Shown: positions 25,086-37,742 of the stretch, piece after piece
Layout: each line of letters opens with the position of its first letter
Position numbering within the stretch: the stretch's first letter is position 1
DNA from: Kuschelorhynchus macadamiae
Lineage: Eukaryota; Arthropoda; Insecta; Coleoptera; Curculionidae
Reading direction: 5' to 3'
DNA length: 64,000 nt
NCBI GenBank assembly: GCA_030620095.1
Contig: JAUTXW010000325.1
Span: 62,001 to 126,000 of the forward strand
The notes under the pieces: generated by a model
What the model was told of the DNA's origin: nothing
Databases searched by the model: none
The model's input: only the letters and a program-made list of their open reading frames with translations
Made by a program: the position numbers and the translations under genes

Positions 25086-25370
25086 ATGAGTAATAGAAAA
25101 GAATTTTCGGGTTTCTGGCATCCACAAGCGAAAAAAATGGTATTAGATCTAATAAAACACTACGAAAATGAAAATTCACCGGCCAATATCCAGGAAACAG
25201 TAGCAAAAGCTCTGGGAATCGGTATAAGGACTGTGCAGAAAATTGTACATGAAAAAAAGCATAATTTACTACCGCAGAAGATTCAGAAATGTACACGAAA
25301 AAAGCCAAAGACAGAAGACTTAAGTGACAATGTAAAAATAGATGTTCGTAATGCAATTTACGATTTATAA
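25086..25370 (+). CDS. Small ORF with transposase-type N-terminal helix-turn-helix domain
   Basis: This is an intact 94-residue frame. Residues about 10-62 resemble the N-terminal DNA-binding domain of insect IS630/Tc1-like transposases: an initial helix (KKMVLDLIKHYENE), then TVAKALGIGIRTVQKIVHEK, in which the second recognition-type helix is plain. Residues 70-94 (SDNVKIDVRNAIYDL) match the start of the next conserved helix, usually D..DK..IRR.V..F. The frame stops there, and six bases later a reversed Pal-R repeat begins. It is most likely a 5' transposase fragment cut off by the repeat. A short DNA-binding protein derived from it is possible but has no support here. The start was taken as the first ATG of the frame. 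Confidence 0.6.
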   Translation: MSNRKEFSGFWHPQAKKMVLDLIKHYENENSPANIQETVAKALGIGIRTVQKIVHEKKHNLLPQKIQKCTRKKPKTEDLSDNVKIDVRNAIYDL

Positions 25371-25375
25371 ACATC

Positions 25376-25520
25376 AATGAAGTAGCTTTTTAGCTATGCC
25401 GCGAACAGACAGACTGAAGGACAGACATACCTATAGCCAGACGGAATTGAGAAAACATGTTTTCCAGCATCTATGGACCCTTAAACGTAAACATCTGAAA
25501 AAATCTCACAAGGGAAGTAA
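25376..25520 (-). repeat. Pal-R dispersed repeat, 5' end only, reverse orientation
   Basis: The block contains gtagctttttagctatgccg, then gacagacagactg, acggaattgagaaaacatgt and, at its right end, acaagggaagtaa. This is the reverse complement of the first 150 or so bases of the family. The copy directly abuts the transposase-like ORF on its left. Confidence 0.75.
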
Positions 25521-25529
25521 TAACTAATT

Positions 25530-27315
25530 ATCTTGTGTTTTTAACGAAAGTGTATAATATTTTTGCAAAATAAATTTTTCACATAAATCACAATACAAAA
25601 AAAAACAAGTTTTCTTTCATAGGGGTGGCCCGCATTTAAATAAATGATACTGTATAAGTGATTAGATTTGATCAAGCGGGGCTCATAATTTTTGGTGATT
25701 GATAAAAAAATCTCACTTTCATTAAGTGGCTGTATAAACAGAACATATCCTGATTGTTCCACTGATTCGAACCGCCTTTCGCCTTTATTAAGGCGCTTGC
25801 CATTTTGTGTATTTTTGTTTTTGCCAACAAAAAAATTTTAACCAAATACATATTTAGAGAATTTTCTTATTTAGTCCCTCGGCATTTAATATATAAAATA
25901 ATATTAAGTGGCTCTTAATAATATTGCGTAATATAATAAAAAAAACTATTTTCTTTCTCCCTGTATATTCGTAAATAGCCCATCGAGATTTAGTAGCTCG
26001 ATAAAAGAATCACACAACATTTTGGTACTCACTGTGTTTTCTGATTTGATTCATAATGTTGGTGACCTTCGGACCCGCACGATAAGACCGCATTTAACTA
26101 TAAGTGATTATTGATTTTTTCAATGTCTAATCCCGGGATTGTGCAAGCAATCTCGAAAATCCTGGGATTAGAAAAACTCTTCGGGATTGACATCCCTAGT
26201 GGGTACTCTACATTTAACAAGAAATTGTGTTTACCACCTCTGATTATGTTTCTGGCATATTTGACTGTCCCGAGATTATAATTAAAATGAAAAAAGTGAA
26301 AGTTTCCGAAGGCATTCCTTAGCCGCCTACTATTTTAATACACAAAATGTTAACCCCTGTATTTCTTTTTCCTCACAATTTCCCAAAAAGTTTAAATTTT
26401 TGCTTGAATGTAGAATCGCATCTTGCAAATCTTATTTCATTGTGCCATAACAATAAATTATCCTTCCTTTCCCTTGCAAATTTGCTATATCTTTCAAACC
26501 TATTTTTTTTAATAAGACTTCTGCTAGGGACTAACCAATTATTGCATTGAGATGTGTCCGAATGATTTGGATCACACAGCATCACTCCAAGACAAAACCG
26601 CTTGCTTTAAGCAGCAATCACTATTCCACATAATTGTAATTTTATGTTTTACAAAAAGTTTTTCCAATTTCCAATCAATGCATATTGATTCTTTTTCCAA
26701 AAGCACGCCTAGAAAAACATATACAGTAAGTTAACTGAAACTAAAATTACATCGTCGCGTCGGCGTATTTAAAACGGTAATTATAATAATTACTAAAGGA
26801 AATGCAAAATATCTAACGACGAATGGCTATGGCAGTCGGAATGTAGCAAGTATATCGAACTGATAGCTATAAAAATCCCATTATCTCATTCCTATGCCGC
26901 CTGTCTCTTAAACGGAGATTTAGCATTTGTTGCTTGGATTTCCGCATTAATATGTATTTCTAATATGTGGGTAATTTAAAGCTAGCGCACACTAAGAGAA
27001 GCACACAGATAAGGGAATATAATATTTTAACATCTGGGTCATAGGTTGAGCTGTCTCGGTGAGATATAACTATCGGTAAGAAGTTAAACATGAACAGTTT
27101 ACAAATCGCCCTCATCTAAATGACAACCTAAACGATTCAGAGGCTCAGTTCATCTGCCAATACAGCAAAAAGTTGTGGAACAATATACATTTTTTATTTC
27201 CAAAGAACTTAAATGGAAAACTTATTATGTCCGCAATTATGCCAGATTCTTTTTCTTTAAATATATACAAATTTATTAGAAGATGGTAGACAATGGTGAA
27301 TTTCAATAAACTGTT
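25530..27315. other. No recognisable gene
   Basis: Several short open frames on both strands have no conserved motif. An inverted pair, taatcccgggatt near 26131 and cctgggatta near 26161, makes a local hairpin. Confidence 0.4.
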
Positions 27316-27317
27316 TT

Positions 27318-28512
27318 TTTTTACTTCCCTTGCAAAAGGGAAGTATTGCAGTGGTAAAAAAATCATCCTCAGAGATTTTTTCAGATATTTACGTTTCAGG
27401 ATCCCTATATGCCGAAAAATGGATGACATGATAACATTTACTAGTGAAATAAAAAAAATTATTGCTAAAAAACTGCTCATCCAATTTATCTCAAATTGCA
27501 CAAGAATCAATTATTATATAAAAATCAACTGGTAAAACTTTGGTACGAATCCAAAATGACGGTTGAATAAAATATTTGAAAATTCAGCCTGAAACGACTA
27601 CTTGATGGACTGATTTCAAATTGTGTGCCATAGCTAATTGAGGTGTAGAGAAGAACTAGTAAAACTGTGGTAATAATTCAAGATGGCGGAACAAAATGGC
27701 GGCCAAATAAAATATTTATAACCGTGAAAAAATCACTCTCTCAGGTTTTACATATTTTGAAGTTTTAGCGTCCCTATATGCCAAAAATTATTTTTATTGC
27801 ATTTCCGTCGGACCGTCTGTCTGTCTGTATGTCTGCCTGTAAATTCCGGCATAACTTACAAACTACTTCAAATTTTACTCAAAAATGAATCGTCATGGGG
27901 TGACCTAGTAATATTTTATTAAAAATCGAATATGCCGAAACGAGATGGCGGCCTAGAGAAACGTTAAAAAAATGCTTACTATAAAAACTAATTAATCAAT
28001 TTTCTCAAAAATGGCGACCTTATAAACTATTTAAAAAAATCGGCCCGAGGAAACTACTCATTTAATTAATTTCAATATGTATGCAAGCAGGGTGATATAG
28101 AGCTAAACTGGTAAAGTTGTGGTCCAAATTCAAGATGGCGGAGCAAGATGGTGTCCAAATAATTTTTTAAGAACCAACGCAAAAAAAATCTTATTCAATT
28201 GAACGTGATATAAGGATGAACTGGTACGAATTCAACATGACGTAACAAAATGGCGGTGTGTGTCAATGTAAAAAATGCTTATTGAATTTGTGGTAAATTA
28301 TGCCCAAAAAAAAAGTGTGGCATAGGTAGAAATTGGTAAAATATTGGTAGGAATCCAATGTGATGGAACAAAATGGCGCTCAGTAAAAATCTTACGAAAC
28401 TAGTATATATGTATTATTAAATGACAGTGTACTGAACTAAAGTGAGTCACATTTCACTATTTCTCATAAAAGGAAAGATTCGAACGAGGGAAGTTCCGGG
28501 TAAAAAAAATTT
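27318..28512 (+). repeat. Pal-R dispersed repeat, two head-to-tail copies
   Basis: The first copy starts with a perfect hairpin at 27323-27344 (stem ACTTCCCTT, loop GCAA, stem AAGGGAAGT). A second start-like segment (aaccgtgaaaaaatcactct) is at 27721, followed by tctgtctgtatgtctgcctg and aaattccggcataac. The body contains at least six degenerate units with aagatggcggaacaaaatgg or similar. The right end is aaaaggaaagattcg and gttccgggtaaa at about 28465-28505. No coding frame is present. Confidence 0.8.
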
Positions 28513-31505
28513 ACTGATTTTTTAATGTTCGTTTTTTTTATGTTGTATTAAATATGCTACTTATGCAGTGATTGCCCTAAATTTATTTAAAAATATTTTG
28601 ACTTGAATAAAGGATCAGCCTTTTGTTATAATAAATGTTACAATAATGTATCTGCTAGAGCCAAATATAATTATCATTAATTAACGTGACAAACGAAATA
28701 AACTAAGATGGAAGTCTGATTATAATTGTATAGACAACATAAAATAATTTACAACAAAATTAGCAATGTAATTTAGTCCAACTTGGATTACGGTTTTACC
28801 GCTATTCTGTAAAGCGAAGCGATATCTATTACCCAAAATATTTGACCTCTTGAAAAAAAAATTAATATACGAAAATTTTGATTGTATTGTATATGCCACT
28901 GATATTGCCATTCTTAAGATTAAGTACTGTTTAGAAACCTAATTAATATCGTTAACTACTTTGGCAAAAAATATAATATTGTTACCGCCCTACTTAAACA
29001 GCAACACGGCTAATTATCTAAACATCACTTGTAGTAAGTTATGTTATATACCATATATGAAAGACATTAACTAACTGCCCTGTCTTTTTTTTATAACCTA
29101 TCGGTATTATAACATATCGATATGAAAATTGGGAACTGGCTTAAATGCAGATTTTGGTGATTCGCATCCCTTTTAAGGGCAACTATTAACTTTGTTATTT
29201 TAAATGGAATATCATCTATATTTTTTAAATTTTTGAATATAAAGGTAATTCTAATATTAAAACATAAACCATTCCTAATAGCTATCTACACGTGACAGTT
29301 CTCGAGAAAATAGTGAGTAAAATTTGTAGACAAATTTTATAATGGTATTTTAGGTTTGTATAAGATTACTATCCTTCAGTACCATAAAGAACAGTTTAAT
29401 CCGAAGTTTTTCAAAAATTTGATTATTTTCAAAAGTCAATTTTGGAAGGACATACATATGACAAAACTGTATTTCTGTCTGTATTTTTACAATTACAATG
29501 ATCAAGCAGTAACCCATATCATTAATAATGGTTTTATCTAAGGGGGTTATGCATTTCGCTTTCTATCATTTGTTTGTGAAATGACCAACTGAATAATATA
29601 TAGTTTCTTAAAACAAATAAACAAATAATGCCTTTTATTAATATATAGAAACTATTCATAATGTAATAATAGTAAATATGTGTTTACACCTTGCGCAGTA
29701 AAAACAAAACAGAAAAAAATAAAATAATTAAAAAAAGAAGACCGTTTAAATAAGAAAATTAAAATAACAACTAAATTAAAAATAAAATAAATAGCTAATT
29801 TTAGAGTGAATAAAAAATACGTTAACAAAAACAAAAAAAAACAAATGAAATTAAAGGGCAAAATAACTATAACTATAGATAAAACCGTCATTTATTTATT
29901 TATGTTATTATTTTTTAATTTGTTTATTAATTTAAATTACTATGACTTATTGCTTTATCATCATAGTTTTAGAATGCAGAATACATACTGGCGGATTTTC
30001 AAATATTTGCGATCAAAACCTCAATATAGGAAGCCCGACATGACAGTCACGTGACTTAATTTTTTTAATCTGATTGGATTTTCACATTCGGTGATTGTCA
30101 GTACAATATTTTAAACGAATGTTTTCCTTTCTATGCACTATATTAAAGTATGGTCTCCTGAACAACAATTAATAACTGATTAAAGTTGAGGTTTTAAAAA
30201 AAATAGTGAGATTTAAAAGTGTGGCATGTACCTGTATATTTTGAATAGATTTACTTCCTTACAGATTAAAACTAATTTATAAGTTACATTTTAAATTATA
30301 ATTGATCTAATTAAGCTATAAAATTATAAATTCACTAGAATCGGACTACTTTGTCAAGTTTATAATAAAGTTATGTTAGTTGCTAATATGTGCTATACTT
30401 CTACTAATTACATAATTAATAATTTGAATTCGTAAACACGAAAAAATAAATTTTAGTCTTGTTTTAAGCTATACATGTGTCGTCAACAATTAGTCGAATA
30501 TTACAGAGACTATAGTTCAAGAGACACCAATGCAAAATTCGAAAATCTTGTCACTAAAGTAAACAATGTTTCAGGTGTTGGGAATGATTTAACAGATGGC
30601 TCAAAACATTTAATTATTATCGAATTTTAAATTCGATTATAAACAGAAGTATTCTTCTGCAAAAAAAAAACAATGCATATTTTAATAAAAAAGAATCGAC
30701 TCAGCTTACTAATGGTCCCTGTTTTGTTGTTTAAAAAATGTTCCAAAACAAGTTTGATGGAAGACATTTTATAATTTAAAACATTTTCTAAGAGTAGTGA
30801 TCGGTCAAAACGCAGCAATACTGAAAACTTACGTATGGAAAGATCGTGTATTGAACTCTTGTCTGCCATTAAAATGAATTTAAGAAACGATGGTCGTCTA
30901 CAGTCTGCTAAACAATCTAAAGCTTACTTAACAAGATACCATTTCTAGACAATCGTACACACCTTTTCCACGATATGAAGCTTTAGCTTTTGTTGTTATA
31001 GCCGGAGATCTTGTGACAAAAAACTGCAAGAGTTTTGTAATAGCCCATAATTCGATATGATGTAGGATTTAGAGTATACATGAGTCAGCACCAACCCGCA
31101 GGGTCAGCTAGTGGGACGCATTGGGGTGCGCTCGATATCCGCACTTCGAGCGACTGCTGACTGCGTCTGTTCAATTAAACTGAGGTTTGACCGATTTTGT
31201 CTTTACTTATATGCAATAAATAAGCAGCAAACAAATTTTTAGCCGTTACAAAACTCTTATTCGTATTGACATCATTATCGCAACAACTTATGCGACATGC
31301 TGACTCGCCGCGTTCCACAACTATACAGTCTGCCCATTTTCTCACGGTTTTTTTGTACTATTACAAACCATTACAAACAATTTAGCGTGAATTTTCAACT
31401 ATTACGTGGTGCATGTAATAATTTAACATACTTCAAAGCACACCGCCACCAGGTGGGCCACTACCTGAGCTTGCGAGTGGTTGCTGCCTAATGTATATCC
31501 TTAAT
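28513..31505. other. AT-rich stretch with no recognisable gene
   Basis: Frames near 29.7-30.0 kb are low-complexity AT-rich translations. The 30.6-30.87 kb minus-strand frame has no motif that I know. Bases 31080-31170 are locally GC-richer but carry no identifiable element. Confidence 0.4.
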
Positions 31506-31513
31506 ACATCATA

Positions 31514-32830
31514 TTGAAATATGAGCCATTACAAAACTCTTGCAGTCACGAGATCTTGGGCTATTTGGGCAAAATCAAATTCCAATACAATTTAATATGG
31601 AAAAGTGCAAGTGATCATAATTACAAGATTTATCCCCCTTATGAAAATGTGACTTCTGCAAGAGAAAAATGCTACCCGAAAAATAAATATATCAATGAAT
31701 CATCTTTAAAGATATCTTTACAAGATTTAATAGATCGCACATCGACGGGACTTCGTCATTCGTTGCCTAAGGTAATTTTCTCACTTGCTTAAAATCAACT
31801 TGAAACCATCTGTTTGGTTACAAAATGGGGATGTGATGGCACATTGGGGCAAGCTGAACAGTTTTCCAAGGATGAGGTAGTTGCAGATTGAAGTATTTAT
31901 TTGATTTCTATTGATCTGATACAATTAGAAGTCGTTAACACAGGTGGCAGTAATAAAACAATTGTTTGGAGAAATCCAACTGCATCTTCTCCAAGAAGTT
32001 GTAGGCCATTAGTGCTTCTTTACGCCAAAAAGTGGACATATTTGATTAAAGATCAAGGCAACTACATTAATACTCATATAGAAACATAAATCTAATAATA
32101 ATCTGTATGATTGAAGGAATAATCGTCAATGCTATAACTGACACTAAATCCAATCAACGATGTTACCTGTGTCAAAGGCTCTAATAATCTCTAATAATGT
32201 ATGTCTTAGTTTATCCAAAAGAATTAACAACAAAAGATTTCATTTTGGAATATCTCCACTACTTGCATGATACATGGTTCGGTCTATTTGAGAATTTTAT
32301 TCAAGTTATAGATTATTGTCAAATTGCAGAGCAGGGAATAAAAATAAAGTAGATACTAGGAAAAAATATATCCAAGACGAATTCAGAAAAAAAGATGGGT
32401 CTCATAGTAGGCGAACATAAGCCCGGATTTGGAAGTACCAACAACGGAAATATAGCTAGATTTTATCCCTGTGACGAAGATTTAGCAGAAATAACAAACA
32501 TAAACGAAAATATACGAGAACCCTCCCTCCCCCCCAAAGCTGAAAACCCGGCTGCGCTATTGCCGACAACTGTACACAATTTTATTTCATGGCGTTAAAA
32601 TAATAGAAAATTGTTTAGTGCTTTTGGGATTACTCTTAGAAGAAGCTTAAGAGTATAAAAAAGACAAAAATGTATAGAGAACATTATTCTAGAAAATATT
32701 ACAAGAAAAATTCCAAAAAGTAAAATTGAAGAACTTATTAAATATGAATATTTAAGAAAAAAAAATATATAGTACAAACTTTTGTATCTGAGTTTAATAA
32801 AGCTTCAGTAATTCTAATCCTTTTTATACC
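31514..32830 (+). pseudogene. Decayed Transib transposase (RAG1-core-related DDE family)
   Basis: Successive plus-strand frames match the order of Transib transposase blocks. 31600-31740 gives IYPPYENVTSAREKCYP and SLQDLIDRT. 31800-31850 gives LVTKWGCDGTLGQ, the CDG holding the first catalytic aspartate (codon 31835-31837). 31950-32025 gives IVWRNP and SCRPLVLLYAKK. 32110-32175 gives IVNAITDTKSNQRCYLC. 32335-32390 gives TRKKYIQDEFRKK. 32395-32470 gives KPGFGSTNNGNIARF. 32560-32600 gives LPTTVHNFISW. 32620-32720 gives GLLLEEA and YREHYSRK, the region expected to hold the third acidic residue. RAG1 has the same landmarks (CDG, GNFAR, II..DGSIG...E). Stops and at least four frameshifts show it is inactive. 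Terminal repeats were not located. Confidence 0.85.
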
Positions 32831-33645
32831 TTTAAATCAATCGATAAATGTTGACTAAAAATTCAGGAAAATCCGCCTGTGTGCGATATATCAGACATTA
32901 TTAAATGGCATAAGAAAGTATATAGTATATTAAGTATTAAGGCCGTACTATGAGACCGAAAATTGTTATCTGACATTTACTCATAGATAAACCATTGGTC
33001 AGTTTGCTATATTACATCTACTATCATTAAAAATGTCTCATTTTTGTATTATATTTTCATGTTTATGTCTTTGTATTTACTTAATACATTATTAAGTTTT
33101 TTTATTATTTAAACCATTATTTTTCATTCCCCTTATATTCTAATGTCTTTACAAACACTATTATGCTCATAAAAGTAACCATGAAAATAAATAATTAAAC
33201 ACCTGACTATACTTAAATAGACAACTTAAGGCACTTCAGAAGAAAAGTAGTTAATTTAGTATAAGATGTCTATTAAAATTTCACCGTTAGACGATAACGA
33301 GTAGCGTTTTCTTCTATTCAAAAAGTATACATCTAATTTGTTATTTCCCAGAAAGAATATAATAAACAAAAAGTACACTGTTAATTGTTCAAGCTATAGT
33401 TGTTAAGATTATTATCCTAGAACAACCGAATTTTCACTGGACATTATTTCTGCGAAAAAATTATCTTCATTGCCCTGTTTAAACATCAATGGCTTAATTA
33501 TGTAAATTGATTGACCATTAAATTTGCTAATTTGCATTAAATAAGAAATTCGGCAGTGGTTGTTTAGAACAAGTCATAAATTCAAGTAGGAATTAAAATA
33601 TTCGAGGCATATTTACATACAAGATTATTCGCGGAACACTTACGT
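32831..33645. other. AT-rich stretch with no recognisable gene
   Basis: No conserved block is visible; this may include the 3' remainder of the Transib copy. Confidence 0.4.
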
Positions 33646-33699
33646 TTATTGTGCGTCAGTTTTACAATCGTCCCATTTCAAATGGCTGGGACGATGCGG

Positions 33700-33960
33700 A
33701 AAAAGTGACAGCTGAGATTAGGTGCATCGTTTGTTTTTTGTTTCCACACCTTAGAGAAAGTTTCGCGATCCGATGTTACCTTTATGGCTTCCTCATGGCA
33801 TATATGTATAAGAAAAACTTGTTGCGATTTACATTTTGAATGGCGATTAGTTGGGTAATTTGCCGATTTGCCTAACGGGGACGACTTATTTACTCGAGGG
33901 ACAGCACCAACTTTAAGAAAATACGGACGCAGGGCTGTGCTGTAGATAAGGAGGGGTTTT
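33700..33960 (+). pseudogene. Possible THAP-type zinc-finger remnant
   Basis: One plus-strand frame near 33810-33850 reads KTCCDLHFEWRLVG and a shifted frame near 33890-33930 reads GTAPTLRKYGR. These weakly resemble the C..HF and AVPT...P parts of a THAP domain, as found in P-element-related transposases. The N-terminal cysteines are not clear, and the frame is broken by a stop at 33858. The minus-strand 119-residue frame over the same bases shows no known motif. The call is tentative. Confidence 0.2.
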
Positions 33961-34914
33961 GGAGTTTTAAACCTCACCCCATTTTTTAAGCGCAAAAATT
34001 GAAATAATGAATGTTTTCTTAAATTACTGTGCCGCATGAAACATATGAAAATCTTAAACCGGATTATTAGATTGGGAAATACATTTTTCCCGATATATAT
34101 TTGTCAGTGGCGTACAACCAAGTAATATTATGCTGTTTTTTCACCATTATTCGGTCATAAATTTTTTGTTTATTATCTAATTAATTACGAGAAGGTAAGG
34201 CGAGTGCAAATCAATAAATCCAAAGATTTTCTAGATCTTTTAATTTTAAATAATAGCCAACGTCAGAATCGTTTCAAAATTCCAGAAATGCATTTTATTC
34301 TTAATGAAATTATTAAAGAGTGCATTGAGATATTAAAAACAAGTATAAAAGCTTAGTGTGGATACTCCTGTCAAATAATTATTATTCTGATATTTGTATC
34401 TAATAATGAGGGTTGCAGTTTGTTCGTGACCTTTCACACTTACCCATCCATAATATTATAAAATAAACATATTGCTATTACATTTTTATAAATTAGTTCG
34501 AATTAGGTTGAGCATTGTATACACACCACTGTAAGATAGGCAACCCGTCATCCTTCTGTGTTGTGCCTTCAAACTACCAATTTAGTACACTTTCTCTATT
34601 TATTTTTTCTTCTTAAAAATAATATTTGTATCTCTCTCACTCACGTCCCGTCTACTTTCGTGTTTAAAATTCCTCTAAAAAACGTGTTTGCTAGTTAACA
34701 AAATGAAGTGCCGGGATGGACATGTTTTTAAATTCAATTTTCGCTATCAATTTTTCAACTTTTAATTTTTTTTTTAAATAAAAGGTATGACGATTTGGTG
34801 CAACTAAATGCGTGTTTTCTTCAGAGTATGTTTTTGTTTCAATAGCAAACTCCATATTGGTTAAGTTCAAACGTATTATATTTTTTAGTTGTTTCTTTTT
34901 TTTAAATTTTTTGT

Positions 34915-35000
34915 AGAAAAGTCCTGAGGAAGGGATAAATTGATCCCGAAAGCTTGACAAAACAATAAAGGGTTTCACACCTTTATTTGGCCTTTTATTT
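34915..35000 (+). mobile_element. Possible Penelope-like 3' tail
   Basis: The plus strand reads gtcctgaggaagggat followed by atcccgaaagcttgaca, translating as SPEEGIN.SRKLDKTIKGFT. This kind of C-terminal tail is seen in Penelope-like and related retroelements. The upstream 200 bases are not recognisable. A long TA microsatellite follows at 35013. Confidence 0.3.
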
Positions 35001-35010
35001 ACGTAAACTG

Positions 35011-35012
<2 letters not shown>

Positions 35013-35083
<71 letters not shown>

Positions 35084-35095
35084 ATATATATATAT
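35013..35095. repeat. (TA)n microsatellite, the longest in the window
   Basis: About 80 bases of TA, interrupted once by TC near 35081. Confidence 0.95.
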
Positions 35096-36415
35096 GATGT
35101 GTTTTCATTCCGGGTGTACGTCCGTTCACTACTGTCGTTCTGAAAAGAACAGTTTTGCTGACTTTTCGCCAAAATCACATTTGACATTTTCGAAGGTTTC
35201 CTTTTCGCGTCCGAATAGAGACCCCAGCAAAACTGTTTGAACGACATTAGTAAACGGAGGTACACTTTGAATGAAAACACATCGTATTTTTCCATCCCTG
35301 AAGGACTAAGAGTCAACACATATACTAATATACTCACAAGAATCTAATGTATTACTGTACATATTTTTAATTGCCGAATTGTACTAAAATCTATTTTTGA
35401 CATGTCATCTTCTAGGGCAGAGATGGCCAACCCAGAGCACGCGTACATAAGATGGCACAACGAGGATAAGAAAGTGACACGCGATGATTAGCCAAAACAA
35501 TTACGAACTCGATCACTAAATCAACGTGTGTACAGGGTGTTAAATATAAAAGTGGTTGGGTTTTAAGATAGGCACTAAGAAAACATATTTTTATTTATAC
35601 AGGGTGACCCAAAATGCGGTATAGAAGCAAAATGTATCGGTTTAATTCACCTTGTAAATTGTAAGATATTTAGATACAGCTTAATTTCGACTTTTCAAAA
35701 ATATATAACAAGTCTATATTTGTTCCAGTCAGTTTTGCTATATTTTAGTTTTTGCTATATTTTACTTAAAAATCCATAAGAATTATATGTTTTTAATATT
35801 TCTTTAAATCATAGTAGCCTTGGTTACAGTAAAACAATAAAAATATTGCTGCATAGTTGTCAAATTGAATATTAATAAACAAATTTCAAAAATTAAAATT
35901 ATTCAAAGTTATAAGTTACAACGAAGAACCAAAATCAAAAATCTTTGGATTATTTCATAACAATAACAATGTTTCGGCGACGTAAGCTGAATACCGTTAC
36001 ATCTATCTTGGAATGTCAGTCCCACAGAGGGCTACGTTTTATTATGTAGGAACAAAGACAGATAATACTCCAAACAGGCAATTCACTCAATGTTAATTAA
36101 ATTACCCCTAAATGGATTCCAACTTTGTATTGTGTTCCGTATAGTTGAGATCCATCCAAAGATTTCCGCGTGGCTTAACGCCCAGAGTTACCAGTCCGCG
36201 ATGCAATTCATCCGACCGGCTGGTTAAATTCGTTTACAGATTTACGGTTTTACTCTATTACCTCTATTAAATATTTCATCAATTTTGTCTCGTACTGTAT
36301 TTCAAAACAAATAGGCCTAACTCACGCCTCAGCCAACACCAAGCCAAATTGTTGAGTGCGGTCTAATTAAACGGTGACACAAGCAACTGATGTTCAATTA
36401 AATGAAGCAGAAGAA
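35096..36415. other. No recognisable gene; mariner-type termini
   Basis: Two copies of tacagggtg (35528 and 35600) resemble termini of mariner-like insect elements. The pair gaacagttttgctgactttt (about 35149) and its near reverse complement aaaactgtttgaacgacatt (about 35229) mark a small inverted structure. No coding block is seen. Confidence 0.4.
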
Positions 36416-36419
36416 TTGT

Positions 36420-37025
36420 AAAGCTAAATTTTCAAGGTAAGCTAAAATTAAAACATATCTTAAAGATATCCATCGACATTCAACTAGAGATACCAGAAGG
36501 TATTTTCCAAAATTCATAACAAAAATAAAAACAGCATTAAAGAAACTTGGATATGTACCATATTATATAATGCCTGTCCAGAAACACGTATGTATACAAA
36601 ATTAATAATATAAGTTCAGAGAAATTCAACGACAAGGTAGCAGGTCGCTTAATGTTTGGTGTGGTAGTTTACGAAATTTTATTAATGATCAAATAATTTT
36701 TAGGGCCAAAGAGATTTAAATCGTCTGCAAAACGAAATAGAAAATTTTCTGGAAAACTTATCCCTTTAAACTTATAATTTCATAAGGCATAAAGATGGGG
36801 CGCCGCCACATAATGCGGCTTGCGCAACAATTCCTTAATAACCACTATATTAGGTGGATTGGCAGAAACGGAATTATTTATTGATCATCAAATAGTCCCG
36901 ATCTAACTCCGTTAGATAATTTTTATGGGATCATTTAAAAGACAAACTGTACGGAGAAAGAAGCATACATTTAGAAGATTTAAGAGAAAGAATTTTGGAA
37001 AGTATAGATAATTCGTAATCGATTA
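36420..37025 (+). pseudogene. Mariner-like transposase remnant (catalytic core and C-terminus)
   Basis: The frame near 36615-36720 reads QGSRSLNVWCGSLRNFINDQ. A frame near 36790-36835 reads HKDGAPPHNAACATIP, with the second catalytic aspartate in DGAPPH. Near 36850-36935 come RWIGR and SPDLTPLDNF, whose last aspartate is the third acidic position (a DDD, mariner-type signature). A one-base deletion then shifts the frame to WDHLKDKLYGERSIHLEDLR and ERILESIDNS with a stop. Upstream, KLGYVPYYIMPVQKH is the linker before the core; the WTDEA block is deleted. The VWCG and ENP style matches the 3938-4372 fragment. Confidence 0.85.
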
Positions 37026-37029
37026 TATT

Positions 37030-37740
37030 TTATTACAAATCCTATAAATGAACTAGAGTATGTATATAGAAAATCGATTTTAAACAATGGCAGTTATATT
37101 TAACAACTATGAAACTACCGTTAAATAATTAAACGTAATTACATTTAAAAAAAAATAAATATCTTTATTGTCAACTATAATTAAGGTGGTATTATACACT
37201 CAAGTTATTTTTCGTCAATCGCTACTATGACTTAAAGAAATATGATATATATGCGATTTTTATATTGTAAAATGGTTAATCCATTAGCAAATAAATACAA
37301 AAATAATGAGCCAAAAGAGCCTTTTTCTGGATTGTCATGGCTCCAGGTAGGGTTCTAAATCCTTAGGATAGATTTTTACTTCGCCCGATACATAGAAAAT
37401 GATTCTAAAATCAGATTTATACCCTCCAATCTTCGCGCACTCAAATCCGGGCGAAAAATTTAAATTTGGGCACTAAAGGGAAAACATTTTGCGCACAGGA
37501 TTTAACATAAAACCATGACTTCAATTAAATCCATATATTGCAACTTTAATTCATATATTTCCTGGAGATTATTTAGTAAAATTGTATCATATTACCCTTC
37601 ATTGAATAGAACTCGTCTTCAACCTTAACACTGCATATTGTTTTTATTTTTAACATAGTTAATAATAAAAAAATATTAGTTTCAGTTAGCTGTCTCTTAG
37701 TATTTTAATGATTACATAAAAATTTAATTTCTCATCATTT
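37030..37740. other. No recognisable gene
   Basis: AT-rich sequence with no conserved block. Confidence 0.45.
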
Positions 37741-37742
37741 TT

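Noticed and set aside
29652..30054. Overlapping frames on both strands with many I, F, K and N residues, superficially like membrane segments
   Set aside because: The composition simply reflects AT-rich DNA; there is no conserved pattern.
30627..30869. Minus-strand 80-residue frame upstream of the Transib relic, considered as its N-terminus
   Set aside because: It is on the opposite strand and shows no Transib motif.
34999..35337. Minus-strand 112-residue frame
   Set aside because: Its C-terminal third is a translated TA microsatellite (YIYIYI), so the frame is an artefact.
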